Assembly (NCBI GenBank): GCA_963513935.1
Contig: OY740777.1
Coordinates: forward strand, 19,129,271 to 19,193,270
Reading direction: 5' to 3'
DNA: 64,000 bases
DNA from: Aphrophora alni
Lineage: Eukaryota; Arthropoda; Insecta; Hemiptera; Aphrophoridae
The notes below the pieces were generated by a model, which had not been told where the DNA came from, did not search any database, and saw only the letters and a program-made list of their open reading frames with translations. Below, piece after piece: positions 21,989 through 33,665 of this stretch. Position 1 is the stretch's first letter; each line of letters starts with the position of its first letter. Made by a program: the position numbers and the translations under genes.

Positions 21989-23546
21989 TGTAATATTTCT
22001 TAAAGGAGGTGATGAAGTTACTTTAATTATTTATAATTATCTTATTAAATTGCTCGACTAGGGCGCCAGGTATCCTTAACATACCAATTTTGAAAAAAGA
22101 ATGAATTTAAATATTTAAAAGAAAGAAAAAATATCTGGGGGTCGTAAGTTCTTTTCACAGTGTACTTACAGTGATATTTGGTATTTAATGAAAACACTTT
22201 TCTCTGAAATGTTAACATAAAGATTTATTAAACTATTAAAGAAACATCCTACAAATTATTATTAACAACAAAAAAATCATATTATAAATACTAGTTATCC
22301 TTTTTAATTTCAATAACAAATTATGAATTTATATTTCCTTTATTTCTTTCTTTCAAATTAATTAATTTTATCTTTAAAAATGCTTTTACCAATAAAATTG
22401 TTGCAACAGGAATTTACTTTTTATTTAAATTTAAATCATTATAAAGATCTCAGATGGAGATTTACTTCAATTATTAAAATTTTTATTATTTTATCTATCA
22501 ATTTATTTCCTTTTAAAATATTTATGAAACAGATTAAAAAATTTAAACATGTATAGCAAAATATATCAAAACATAATATAAATACTTAGTCCTAATTTAA
22601 CATATGGTGTTTATACCAGAACACCCATTTGCACTCAAATTGTCCAAAGATATTAATTCCAGATGTCCTGAGACTTGTAGATTACAGCAAGCGTTGTTTC
22701 CTGAAAAGTTCATGTTTCGAATATTCACCCAGCACTCTAGGAATGTTATTTTTTGTACGACAATCATAACATTCATCATTAATAAAAGAATGTTCACTTC
22801 GATACAAAGTTTTTTGCCACGTGCTAAACGATCCGTTTAAGACACTCATTTACAGTACACAGTCTCTTATTCTTTGAAATCTTATAAATTCGAGTGTTCA
22901 TTAAGTTTCTTTTTTTTTTATATTCACCGTCTAATTAAATACTTTATACTAATTTTCTCATAAATATTGTTTGTCACTTAGAATACAGTAAGTCTATTAC
23001 TTTCAAACACGTTTACATTGTCATTAGAAGCGTCCATTATCACTTCCTATCCATTTTCTACTAAATTAGTCTCTACTTGAGACAAAAATTAAATCTATTA
23101 CTTTTTAGATAAAACAAACTTGTAATTAAGAACTCTACATTTCACACAACCTTACTCCTCAAAGCCTTACTAGACTCTCAAAAACACAACCATTCTCCAC
23201 CAAGCTCTGATCTAGACTTTTTTAGAAACAGCCTGTCACTCCTAACGCTGGACTCAGACTGCTGTAACCATGAGGCAAATTCTTACTTCCGAAAAGCGTT
23301 CCTTCCGGTCACTGTTCAACATTTTACCGCACTGCCGTAAAATACACATATTTTACATAATAAAACAAACAAACTAAATTACATTAAAATTAAACATAAT
23401 AATTCATATTGTTGTCTTGAAAATCCATTTTTCTTTTATTAATGAAGTTACTACATTTAATTTATTATTTGAATCTCTTATCTGTTTGGCTTAACCGCGT
23501 CTTTTAAATGAGTCTATATTAAAATCTGACTTTTCACATTGTCACA
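21989..23546 (-). repeat. 5' LTR of the gypsy element
   Basis: Same length and almost the same sequence as 11197-12754. As the upstream LTR it should carry the promoter for the genomic RNA, but I could not pin down a TATA box or start site. Confidence 0.95.
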
Positions 23547-23550
23547 AGGA
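23547..23550. repeat. Target-site duplication AGGA, right copy
   Basis: Matches 11193-11196. Confidence 0.9.
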
Positions 23551-24321
23551 CCAATCCCGCTTTGCGGTAGATTTTCATGTAGGTAATCTCTCACAAGGCT
23601 TAGCCAGTGTGGCAGCACCCTATCTTGAACATAATGAATTTGACACGGTTTTCATGTAGTTGAGACATCAGCCACTCACTCAACATACTCGAGTAACCTA
23701 CTTCCTTGACCGTATTTTCTTGAAAAATGGATATACCACAAAAAACATTTGCTTGGAAGAATCTCTGTCATGTTGTACGTCTAATCTCAGATTTTCAATT
23801 CCCCTTATATGTACATTGTGTTTATTGACTTTTCCACTAATATGGAAAGTTGACTCATCACCAAAAATGAGTTGTTAAAAAAAACCATCTTCACTATCAC
23901 TATAACCTGTACTATAACCCTGTACGTCGTTATTAAACTCTGTAAGTTTAACTTTGTTGTGATCCCTTAAATTTTAATATAGTTGAAGGTTATAGGAGAT
24001 TATCTTGAGCTTATTTCTCATTATTCTGTGTACCGGTATTTAAAGTTCCAAACTCACCTTGGTCGTAGATTTTTTCAGACTACGTATGATATATAGTCAA
24101 ACTTGTTCAACTTGATCTGCAGGCTTTGCTGGCCTACATCTGCTTATCCCTTTACACATACAGTCTTTATTGTTGAACTTTTTGCACTAGTCGTAGATTG
24201 ACTTCCTAGTTGGAGGATCTTTATGATACCGAGTCCTAAAATGACATTGTACAACAGTAACAGATTGAGTTTTTTCAAACTAAAACATACAAAAAGACTT
24301 CTCCGTTGGAGTATTGGCCAT
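23551..24321 (-). pseudogene. Tc1/mariner-type transposase relic, N-terminal and central part
   Basis: From an ATG at 24321 the minus strand reads MANTPTEKSFCMF, stop, FEKTQSVTVVQCHFRTRYHK, then DPPTRKSIYD and a second stop: the helix-turn-helix (DUF4817-like) region of a Tc1/mariner-family transposase. Further on, FGDESTFHISGKVNKHNVHI carries the first catalytic Asp block. The second catalytic block (normally QDGAPPH) is worn to IMFKIGCCHTG. Several stops and frameshifts show it is dead. The reading continues at 11192 after the gypsy insertion. Its 5' inverted repeat, ACAGGGTTATTCAAAAAG on the minus strand, ends at 24478. The untranslated leader lies between. Confidence 0.85.
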
Positions 24322-24764
24322 TTTGTTCGTAAAATGATGAGATCAGCTGACTCCATTGACTATATCAGCTGTTGGAATTAAAATGAAGTCATTTGTTACC
24401 CATTGATACCAAATATTAAGAAATTAAATAATGTTTAGAGACAAATGAAAGTGTATATTTCTTTTTGAATAACCCTGTAATATAAATAGTGTCAAAACAT
24501 CTTCATTTGAACAATAAACACGCATTAAAATTTTAACGATACAGTAAATTTGATTTTGAGAAGTAATGTACTTTATAACAACACCTTGGCCTATTTTGGA
24601 GTTGTCAACATTGTTTTATAAAGATGGTAACCAGTATGTTAGGTTTGAGTTCTTAGAGGAAATACACTTGAGAAAAATTTAATCAAAATCGTTTTAACCG
24701 ATCTTGAGAAAATTGTTAATTTTAGATTTTCTTATAACCCTGAACTTTTAAATTATATATATAC

Positions 24765-24776
24765 ATATATACCTTA

Positions 24777-24837
<61 letters not shown>

Positions 24838-24838
24838 T
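24765..24838. repeat. (TA)n microsatellite
   Basis: Nearly pure TA repeat. The surrounding 24480-24960 holds no gene. Confidence 0.9.
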
Positions 24839-24964
24839 TACTTATAGTCAAGCTGTCAAGAGATGGTTGTATCAGACTTCTGAAAATTGATGTCCAGTTA
24901 ATAGAATAGGAAATGTACCTCCGTTCTTCGGTTATTCCTTGTTCCTCATATCACCTTCCTATAC

Positions 24965-25045
24965 TTCCTTAGCCCGCTGTGGCTGAGTTGTGACAGTGCC
25001 TCCATTTAACTGTTACAAAAAAACCTCAGGTTCAGAATTCATATG
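24965..25045 (+). repeat. Possible tRNA-derived SINE head
   Basis: GCTGTGGCTGAGTTGTG resembles box A and GGTTCAGAATTC, about 45 bases later, resembles box B, near the spacing of a tRNA gene. The intervening bases do not form a clear cloverleaf, so this is a decayed SINE candidate and not a tRNA gene. Confidence 0.35.
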
Positions 25046-25734
25046 CTAATATTAGTTTTACATTTTCAGCCCTGTACTAAAAATGACAAAATTTTTAAAA
25101 CAAATTAATTGGCTGATTTTCATAAACTTCATAATATTTATGTTTTTAATACTTTAAATTCCATTCTTCTACTACTTCTAATGTTGTCTAAATTTTTATT
25201 TCCTTAAAAGCCCAAGAAACCAATTTTTGGCCACTACAATTAAAGGATCTGCTTATATTACGTTGTATGATGAGGCTGGACAAGTACCATGATGGCGCCC
25301 ATTAACTTGTTTTTAAATGTAAGACAGACACTTTCTAAGTACAATTTAAATATATGGAATCCATTTATATGGGAAGATTTGAGTCTTTTAACATATCCAT
25401 TAGTTGGATATCTTGAAACATGTTACAAAGTGTTTTCTGTAACATTTACTTTCCATCCCTTCAGCAAATATGAACGCATAAGCGACAGATTGAATATTCC
25501 CTCTTCTTCTAACACATGGAAGCTCTCTACCTCATCCCACAATGCATTACTAATGCACACACAACGTGTGCCGTCATATATTATGTAAAGGGGAAAAAAT
25601 AGGAAAAGCCTGTGTAATACTTGTAGAAGAGGGTTCTTTGTCAATATATCTTCTTTCTTATGTCTTTTAACTTATAAATATTAGACAGCAATATTTTAGG
25701 TTTCACTAATTTTATCTCACTGTACTTCTTGTTT
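25046..25734. other. Nothing recognised
   Basis: Short overlapping frames on both strands at 25289-25644 look accidental. Confidence 0.35.
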
Positions 25735-26160
25735 TTTCTCTCTTTAACTCAAAATATCCAAGAAAGTTTTAGGTTTTAGCATTCTATTCCCTCCGTTTTG
25801 TTTTGCCTCACTCTTTATCTGTATGTCACCATCTCTCTCTTCTATGTCTCTCTTTTCACTTTTTCCCATCTCTCTTTTTGTCACTCTGTGTATGTTTTAT
25901 CCTTCTCTTTTTTTGACTGTGACTGTCTCTTTCTATTTTGACTTTTGGTCTTAGTTCAACATTGTCTCTATCTTACTGTCATTCTATCCTTTATTCTGTC
26001 TCTCTTTTCTTGTCTGTTTGTGCCCATTTGTATAAGTCTGTATATTTATTTCACTTTGTCTCTCTCCTCTTTCCTCCTATTTACTCAGTCTCTTTTTCAT
26101 TATATCTCTCTCCTCTTTTCCTCTCTCTTTATAAGACTTTGGTCAGAGTAGTTTTGTCCC
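25735..26160. repeat. Pyrimidine-rich low-complexity tract
   Basis: Degenerate TCTC/TTTC repeats interspersed with GTCTGT motifs. The hydrophobic Ser/Leu-rich frames inside are a by-product of composition. Confidence 0.75.
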
Positions 26161-26370
26161 TCTGCTCGGTTTTAACCCACCCAACCACTGCTCTGTAGCT
26201 CATCATAGGTCGAATAAACCAAATGTAGATATATTCACTACGGAAACACTTTACAGTTTCAACTTACACAGCGTTTTATTAATACACATCAAATTAATTG
26301 AGATAAAATCGTATAAATATCATTCAATACAGATTTATAAGATAGAGAGAGAAGTATGCAGTACAATATG

Positions 26371-27125
26371 AGATTGGCATGGTAGTGGTGGAATCCATCG
26401 TTCAGAGGGCATCCATAGATCTTTACTCTTCATGTTTTTCTGAGGTCGGATGTTCCTGTGACCTTCTTGAACCTCTAGTCTAGGTGTATTTTTCTTAATA
26501 TATTTTGTAAACCCCTTTTCTCTTTAACTCTCCCTTCTACAATGACTTCATACAACTTCTTCTGTTTTCAGTCTAAAGTGTAAAGTGACCTGTTCTGATG
26601 GGGCAAATAGTACCAAGCAAAAGGAGTAACCTGTGACTCTGTCCGGTTGGACCACTCTTTCCGTAGCTTCTTGTGAGAAGAAATGAAAAATAACAAGCTC
26701 ATGTGGGATGAAACAGCAATTCAATATGGTGATAATATAAACCATACCCTATATGATTACTATCAGGGGAATCTCTGCTCTGTCAAGATTTACTCGACAG
26801 AAACATGAAAGGAACATTCATTTTCCATTACTACTTCAATCTGGCGGTATATATGACCCCTGAGAATTATGAGACATTTAGGTTCTGCCAATAGGGGTAT
26901 GCAATCCAAAACCATCTATTAGTTGAATGCAGTGCAGTAATGTATAAAAATGTTAGAAATTTGAGAGTATACCAGATTCTAAAAGTGGTCCACATCCAAA
27001 CGTATTTGGTGCTGGAAGCATTTCAATAGACTGTAGTTCCCTGTCTTAGAAGACTTAGCGTGGCATAATACATCTTTAGAGGTTGCAGTAGATTTCATCC
27101 CCACATCACTACTAAGTACAATGGA
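26371..27125 (+). pseudogene. Decayed LINE ORF2 3' end (copy B)
   Basis: Aligned by eye with copy A at 8081-9060 along its whole length, starting from GGCATGGTAGTGGTGG. A readable segment gives ETFRFCQ, stop, GYAIQNHLLVECSAVMYKNV, with the C-x2-C...H...C pattern of the knuckle that follows the reverse transcriptase in LINE ORF2, then VYQILKV. Stops and shifts throughout. The reverse transcriptase itself is not present. Confidence 0.55.
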
Positions 27126-27403
27126 ATGTTAAAATTAAATTATTCTGGTTCTCTCTCTCTCATGGCAGTAAACTTAACGTTTGTTTAAAGTTAGAAACAA
27201 TATATAACTGTTCCGCTGAACACAAAGTAAACAATTAACAGAAGCTAACAAATTTTCGTGAATTAAATAAGGCAAAAGACAAGTAAACAGGAGAGATAAA
27301 CGACTTTGCTACAGTTCTAGAAATTAGTTGAAAGTTCTTTCAGGCGACAAGAATAATGGAAAGCATTAACTTTAATGTCCAGCTTTGAGTTAAGTAATAA
27401 AGT

Positions 27404-28005
27404 TAATTAAATATATTATAAGACTTACCGTCACAATAGTCTAATTTGTCTGTAGTTATCTCACTACGGCCGTTTCGGCTATTCAGCCATTTTCAAGTTT
27501 TATGCGGGTATTACCGTTGTCTTAGTTTAAAATAGAAACCACGAACACACGACACATCACAAACACACAAGTTCTTTATACATTTAAAACATGATGTAGT
27601 AGGCCCACTGTCACAACGCGTACTGTCAATGTTAGTCTCCTGCGCACGGTGGTAGGTATGGGGTGGGGTGGTTTAGTTCTTATCTAATTGCTTTATGATT
27701 GTGTCATAAATTAGATGCGAGTCAAATTTTAATTTTTCATTTAATAGGGAACTATTGTTGTTCTTTGTTCGTTTATATATTTCATACTCCTCCAATGCGT
27801 TCATAAGTTTCCCTTTCTCACAATGGTGAAGTATTTTCATTGTTTCCTCGATGACTGAGTATTTATGATCCGTTTGGATTATATGTTCTGTAAACTTTGA
27901 CTCGACTTTTGCTGGAAAATGGCTAAATAGCCGAAACGGCCGTAGTGAGATAACTACAGACAAATTAGACTATTGTGACGGTAAGTCTTATAATATATTT
28001 AATTA
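27404..28005 (-). mobile_element. 5'-truncated Penelope-like element with inverted terminal arms
   Basis: Two arms of about 90 bp, 27404-27497 and 27915-28005, are inverted copies of each other and flank the coding remnant at 27673-27925. Each carries the stem-loop GGCT(G/A)AATAGCC followed by GAAACGGCCGTA, the conserved second half of the hammerhead motif typical of Penelope-like terminal repeats (GAA, palindromic stem III ACGGCCGU, cleavage base A). The first half reads TTGAAAA in place of CTGANGA. Truncated Penelope-like copies often end in a partial inverted repeat of this sort. Confidence 0.8.
27673..27925 (-). pseudogene. Penelope-like GIY-YIG endonuclease C-terminus
   Basis: The frame runs on the minus strand from the inverted arm into KVESKFTEHIIQTDHKYSVI, then EETMKILHHCEKGKLMNALE and EYEIYKRTK, ending LIYDTIIKQL. 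This is the C-terminal half of the GIY-YIG nuclease domain that follows the reverse transcriptase in Penelope-like elements (EH...H.Y..IE.TM.I.H...KG..LN.LE..EIYK). The GIY and YIG motifs and the whole reverse transcriptase are missing. The apparent start at 27963 lies inside the arm and is an accident of the truncation. Confidence 0.75.
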
Positions 28006-28067
28006 TTAATCAGTAGTCGGAATGGCGAAAACAAATATGAATAAAGTTAAGTTACTTGTAATAAATG

Positions 28068-28290
28068 ATAGAATATAACTCGAACACAAGATCTCACAAA
28101 AATTACGTTTACCTAATCAAACACGTTTTAATGACAAAGTCGCCATCCTCAGTGATGCATGAGCTACAACTAAGTTAGTTTAGTTATTGTAGCTCATGTA
28201 TCACTGAGGATGGTGACTTTGACGTTGAAACGCGTTTGATTAAGTAAACATAGTTTTTATGAGATCTTGTGTTCGAATTTTATTCTATCT
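28068..28290. mobile_element. Fold-back element with two hammerhead-like cores (copy 1)
   Basis: Outer inverted ends CGAACACAAGATCTCA and their complement enclose two inverted arms. The plus-strand arm has CTGAGGA (28204-28210), stem II, GAA, palindrome ACGCGT and T, which fits the hammerhead order CUGANGA, stem II, GAA, stem III, cleavage base. A 4-bp stem I (TATCA with TGATT) can form. The minus-strand arm at 28121-28158 has the same layout with AAA for GAA. A second copy lies at 45540-45762. No coding sequence. Confidence 0.7.
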
Positions 28291-28330
28291 AACATTATCT
28301 CACAAGTCAAGCTCAATATTTATTTATATA

Positions 28331-28515
28331 CTTGTAATAAGGTTAAGATATCTGTAATAAAGCTAATGCACTAGTAATAAATTTATGGTACTTGTAATAA
28401 AGTTAAAGTACTTGTAATAAAATTAAGGTACTTGTAATAAAGTTAAGGTTATTGTAATAAAGTTAAGGTTCTTGTAATAAAATTAAGGTTATTGTAATAA
28501 AGTTAAGATATATTT
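28331..28515. repeat. 20-bp minisatellite
   Basis: About nine copies of a unit close to CTTGTAATAAAGTTAAGGTA. Confidence 0.85.
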
Positions 28516-31390
28516 GTAAGATTACAATTAACCCTTCCTTAAATACAGTATATACCAGTCTGTAAGATTACTTTGTGTGGTTCAACCCCTTTAAAAGGGT
28601 GAAAATATTATCTAGTATTTTTAGACAAGCTCATCAAAAAATACAAGAAAACTAAAAAATATATAGATCTCTACTTTTTTTCTCTTTTTTTTTTTTTTTT
28701 TTTCAAATATTTACTTCAATTTAAAGGCGATGTGGGGGTAGGTAGTTTTTCCCGTCAAGGGGGAAAAAATAAATCTCCCACCTCTTGCAATCCCCATTTA
28801 TTCGAATTCAGAGCAAAAGGTGAAAAAATAATATATTATTTTACGTTTATTTTGAGGTGGTTTTACCCCATCTGGAGCATAATATTTGCCCTAATTGCAT
28901 ATGAACAGAGCAAATTATTATTAAAATTAGCATGTTCAGTAAGATTATTTGCGAGTGATATTCAGATTATCGCGAAACACTAAAATGGATGTTTTTGTGC
29001 ATTTTTACGGGTGTTCCAACCATTTTAAAGACTGGGGACCTCGATCTTCGTGATTAGCGATTCAAAAAACATAAAAAGAGGTGGTCTCGATATGAGGCGT
29101 ATTCCGAAATATTAAGCCCACATTTTGACTTTGTATATTGGTAAATAAATGAAAAACTAAAATTAGTATTAAAAAAAAAAAAAACCACTAATGTTCCCTT
29201 TAAAAGTGAATATAGGTTTGTGTGGCGATTTTACTTTTTACTATAGCTAATATGTGTTAAGGAAAAAGTCATGTTATGAATAAAAAAATCTATGTCGTGT
29301 GTTTTTTTAGGAAATATTTGTTTTAAGGACAAAAATATATTTAAGGAATGATCTCCGTCTGTTGTCCTTGTCTCGTTTAGGTTTGTTCAGCTACAGCCAA
29401 AACGCGATGACCAACTTTTAATCACATTCGGTATGCTGACAGATTTTGGCCACACGGAACGTTTTCGTTTGTTTGATATCTCAAAATTTAAAAGAATACG
29501 TTAATTTCTCAAAATTAGCTGTATCGATTTTGATTCGATGTTTTACAAGTGTAGAAGTCGAAAAAACGTATCTCAACGAATGTGTTATCTAAAAAAAATA
29601 ATTAAAATATCTACCTCGTGACGGTTATAAAATAAGTAATTTGAAAGTCGACTCTGTCGTACAAACTTTACTGAAATGTGAATATTAATTGTTTAAAGCC
29701 AATTGTAAGTAAATTGAAAACGTTTCAGAAATAATTCGATAAAGAACCGTGGGGTAGACAATTTGTGCACATTCTTTTATTGTCATTAGTACTACTGAAA
29801 TCCCATTTAATTTATTTGTCACTAAATTACGTACATTGACAATCAAATGGAGTATAGTAACATCAACATTGTGTACCAGTGTATGGATATTTAAGTACAA
29901 TTAATAATGGTTGATTACAACCACGTATTGTGCAACATGTGACATGCGTTATGACGTCATGACGCATGACACATGTTGTATTGTTTCATTTTATTTGATC
30001 CGAGTGTAAAAATATTGTTGACGCATGTCACAGTCGCTCTACAATAAAGTTGTTGATATTTTCCTTGAAAAGAATAGGAAGTGTGAATTGTTGTGAAACA
30101 TTTCTAGTACAGTTTATAAAGATGATATATTAAAAAAAAAAAAAAATCTGATTGTAGAATTAACAATATGAGCCGAAAAGAAAAATTGTAGAATATTCCT
30201 CACAAACCTATACACAATTGAAATACTGACCAATCAAAACAATTCGTGAGGGAAATATGAAATCGGCAACAGTAATAAAGTGAAAATCAGCCCTAGACTC
30301 TGTCTTATATTTTTAGATTTTAAATATTATCAAATAAGGATTGAAATTTGCTTCCGTCATAAACTTGCCTTACATAAAAATTAAATTTGTAAAAAGAAAC
30401 GAACACAGGCAAAACCTTCTCTTACGCACGCACACTCACAGACTAGCCGCCTAATTATTGACTCGCCCATTGAAAACTATTTTGATACAACTATTTTAAG
30501 GCTTCTTCATTGTTAAGCAATACCTACTGAATGTTCATAAAATTAAATTGAAAACTACTTCAAGCATACCATTGTTAAAACGTAAGGGAGAAAAGTAGAA
30601 TAGTAAAGAAATAATGTTGAAATATATTGTGGTGTGATTGATAAAACCGTATTGAATAGTTACATAAAAGACGAATTTTTTATCTAATATGTCCTAACAT
30701 AACATGTATATATATATAAAACATAATTATGTACAAACATTATATAAAAAGCAAAACACTAAAAACTACACCCTGGTTCTTTTAGGATTAAGAAAAAAAA
30801 TGTTAGATTACAAATAATATAATGTTATATTAAAGTCAGAATGGAGACCAACTGTCGTGAAAGACACAACTGTAGGCAAACAGTAATTCTTATGAAATGC
30901 TTATCTTGCAGGTATAATAGACATCACAAACAAGAGGGAGGGCAAAAGGTGACGGGGTCTTTTGATCGCTGGGGGAGTGTTTTGAAGATACCTTAATAAC
31001 TTGGCGAGAAAGAGAGACCAATAACTAAAGATAACAACATAGAAAGTACTTTGTAAGAAAGGTAAGCAAATCATTGTGTATTGAGAAGTTTGTAATTGTT
31101 TCCAATTCACAATTTACACAATGTAATTCCAATTTATTGGTTCCGCACTGGTTTAAAAACATTTCCCTATATTTTGTTATTTATTTGGACAGAACACTTT
31201 AATTTATTGACCTGGGTCAATACTCTTTTGTTCATGTATATTTTTCGCGTACGTAAACTTCCAGATCATGTATCCGTTGTAAATAGCCAATGGCGCTGCA
31301 AGATTCTCGGAGACCTCGGTGCAGTAGGTCCAAATGGCGCACCTAACTGGAATTGCCAAAAGTGAATTCAAAAGTTTCAAGTCTAAATAA
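28516..31390. other. Nothing recognised
   Basis: AT-rich with poly-T (28677-28705) and poly-A runs. One copy of the dispersed CTCAAAATT-type motif lies near 29510. The frame at 28732-28983 is composition-driven. No gene seen. Confidence 0.35.
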
Positions 31391-31394
31391 TATG

Positions 31395-31525
31395 TGTTGA
31401 ATTGTAGTTTTGTGGGTTCATTTACAGAATGCGCTAGTGTGTAACATGGTGTCCTTGTAGATACCAGAAGTGGATTGTTGATGGCAGCATTAGAACATCT
31501 AATTTCTGAGCTTCAAACCAAGATG
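31395..31525 (+). repeat. Dispersed repeat, copy related to 59585-59725
   Basis: TGTAGTTTTGTGGGTTCA, AGAATGCGCTAGTGT, ACCAGAAGT and GATGGCAGCA in this order, recurring in inverted orientation 28 kb away. The family is unknown. Confidence 0.7.
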
Positions 31526-33240
31526 GTTAATTTATTTTTAGTATGTAAAATCAACAGTTAATCGAAATGTTTGAGAATTACAAAATGGCTGCAACAATAA
31601 AAATTCTCCTTATATTTTCCTATGTTCAGAAACAAACCAAGTATTATAATTCTTGCACAACCTCAAATTAATAAGCACTAAACACAAATATCTAATCGTA
31701 GCTGTCACATTAAAGATGGATGTAGACAACGTACAACGTGTTGGAGTGTTTCTATTTATCTGAAATGACGCATTCGACATATCTGAATATAAACTTTGCT
31801 TATTAATGACAAACTACATCATAGATTGAAGACATTTCGTGATATGGTACTGAGTGCAGAAACAGTTCAAGATATTCATTATTGGGGGGGGGGGGGGATT
31901 GAAAAATCACAAGAATAGGCCGCAGACGTAATGATTGCTAGGCAGTTGATGATGGTAACTGAATGATCTTGCTTAAATTACTACTATTCTAGCATAACAT
32001 TGTAATATTGTCTTATGTTGCATGTATAGTAGAAACTTGTCAACCGATTTTAATACAATTTGGTATGTGGACATATTTTTTTATAAGTCAAAATTGGCAA
32101 TTGGTGTGATGAGGAAAAACGAAACTACATAACGAGGGAAAATACGTAATTTCTTAAAATCGGCTCTACCGATTTCATTCAAAATATATTAAAATTAATG
32201 GGCCAAATTTGAGTTAAAAAATTTCAAATAATATACAATTATTACCATCAAGGAACAATTTCGCAAAACCGAAAACTAGCTTTGATCGCTATCATTGAGT
32301 TCATCTTATATTTATGGATGCTTATAGTTTGTAAAACAAACGAAGATGGCTGGTGGAAGGGTCGCCTGACCAACACACATGCAGGTTTTCACTTGCACAA
32401 ACACACAGGGGATTATACCACGTCCTTGGCAGCCGGTGTGATTTACCTACTGGACTCTCCTTATTGTACAATTTATGTTTTTCTGACACAAATTTGGTTT
32501 TATTAACAAATTATTATTTTTAATTTTCCTGCGCAGAATTTTAAGAAAAATGATACCAAATAACAACTAATTTAAGCAATCGCTGCCCTTGTCTTCTAAG
32601 AAGATGATTACATTGTTGTAACTCTCTAAAAGAACATTACCCAAATGTCACAGGCGGCTTTTATATCTAGAGATTCTGCTTTTAGTGTTTTGAGGCAATA
32701 TTTATATTCTCTATAATTTTACACTGAATTACCAACAGTAAAACAAATCTAAAGGATTCGAGTGCTTTCTTCAGCCCAGTATCGGACGAGCTGTGAATCC
32801 TTCAATTAACCACGGTCCCGCCACTATTTTTGGTTATTTTCGAAATATATTCTCTCACATTAAAATTGCAGCAATAATATAGTATAAGTTATAATCGTAT
32901 AACGTTAATTTGAAAATTCGGTCGATGTGTAATTTGTGACAGAACTTTTTACCACGGAATAACTTCAAAATAATTTGAACAGGAATCCAACTTTTATTGG
33001 GTATCCTCATTCCATGCCTCTCACTGTAATATTCACAATATTACAAAAATAGCTGATTTTTATTAATTTTGACCTTATTAAAAAATAATAATAAAAGAAG
33101 GGAAGTTGTACGCATACAAACCTGTACTAATTGTATTTCTATATAACTAGATCCACACTTTCCAGCAAAACAAGAAGATCGAGAAGGGGAGAAGTATGTT
33201 TTCCTCTTAATCTTTAAAAGGGAAAACCTTACAGTTAACT
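31526..33240. other. Nothing recognised
   Basis: Contains a poly-G run near 31886 and one copy of the dispersed CTCTACCGATTTCATT motif near 32160. No gene seen. Confidence 0.35.
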
Positions 33241-33390
33241 TCACTTTATAAAAAAAGGAGGAAAATGATGTAAAATAAAACTCCTAGCTCTCGAATAGAA
33301 ACGAACAACAGTTGGTCAAGAGAGACCTAATGGGATGGATGAAAGAGAGGTATCTAACCCAAGACTAAGTGAAAAAAGGTGTGAATCTAA
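33241..33390 (+). repeat. Dispersed repeat family G, copy 1
   Basis: Carries the family signature: AAAAAAAGGAGGAAAA, then AACTCCTAGC, GTTGGTCAAGAGAGACCT, GGATGAAAGAGAGG, ATCTAACCCAAGACTA, AAAGGTGTG. Other copies on the same strand are at 37575, 42605, 52405, 52830, 59800 and 62455. Confidence 0.75.
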
Positions 33391-33465
33391 GGAGGGCCAC
33401 TCGGGGTTCCCAACTCCACACTCTTACTATAGTCTGACGGAAGGAGAAGAAAGGAAAGAAGAAAG

Positions 33466-33665
33466 AGTAAATTAAGAAGAAGAAGAAGAAAAAGAAGAAC
33501 TAGAAGAAGAAGAAGAAGAAGAAGAAGAAGAAGGAGGAGGAGAAAAATAAGAGGAAGGAGGAGGAGGAGGAGGAAGAGATTAATATGAAGAAGTAGATTC
33601 AGAAAAATAATAAGAAGCAAATTGAGAAGAAGAAGGGGATTAAGAAAAAGAAGAAAAATTAGAAG
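33466..33665. repeat. (GAA)n-rich microsatellite
   Basis: Purine-only AAG/GGA tract; gives an artificial Leu-rich frame on the minus strand. Confidence 0.9.

Larger units (their letters stand above)
11197..23546 (-). mobile_element. Complete Ty3/gypsy LTR retrotransposon
   Basis: A 12,350-bp element bounded by two 1558-bp direct repeats that start TGTAATATTTC and end TTGTCACA on the plus strand, flanked by AGGA duplications. Gene order on the minus strand is 5' LTR, 148-nt leader, gag, pol (protease, reverse transcriptase, RNase H, integrase), a 3.4-kb non-coding stretch, 3' LTR. The order RT-RNaseH-integrase defines Ty3/gypsy. Both main frames are open and the LTRs differ at only one position that I found (11408 G versus 22200 T), so the insertion is recent and could still be active. 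No envelope-like frame was seen. Long LTRs recall the Osvaldo/Ulysses group of insects, but lineage assignment needs a tree. Confidence 0.95.

Noticed and set aside
24965..25045. A functional tRNA gene
   Set aside because: Box A and box B-like words exist but no acceptor stem or cloverleaf could be drawn.
25938..26198. Two overlapping hydrophobic frames resembling membrane proteins
   Set aside because: Result of the CT-rich low-complexity tract.
28331..28515. Regular repeats that might be taken for a CRISPR array
   Set aside because: Units are directly adjacent with no unique spacers, and the genome is eukaryotic.
33387..33620. Leu-rich membrane-like frame
   Set aside because: Produced by the (GAA)n tract read on the minus strand.
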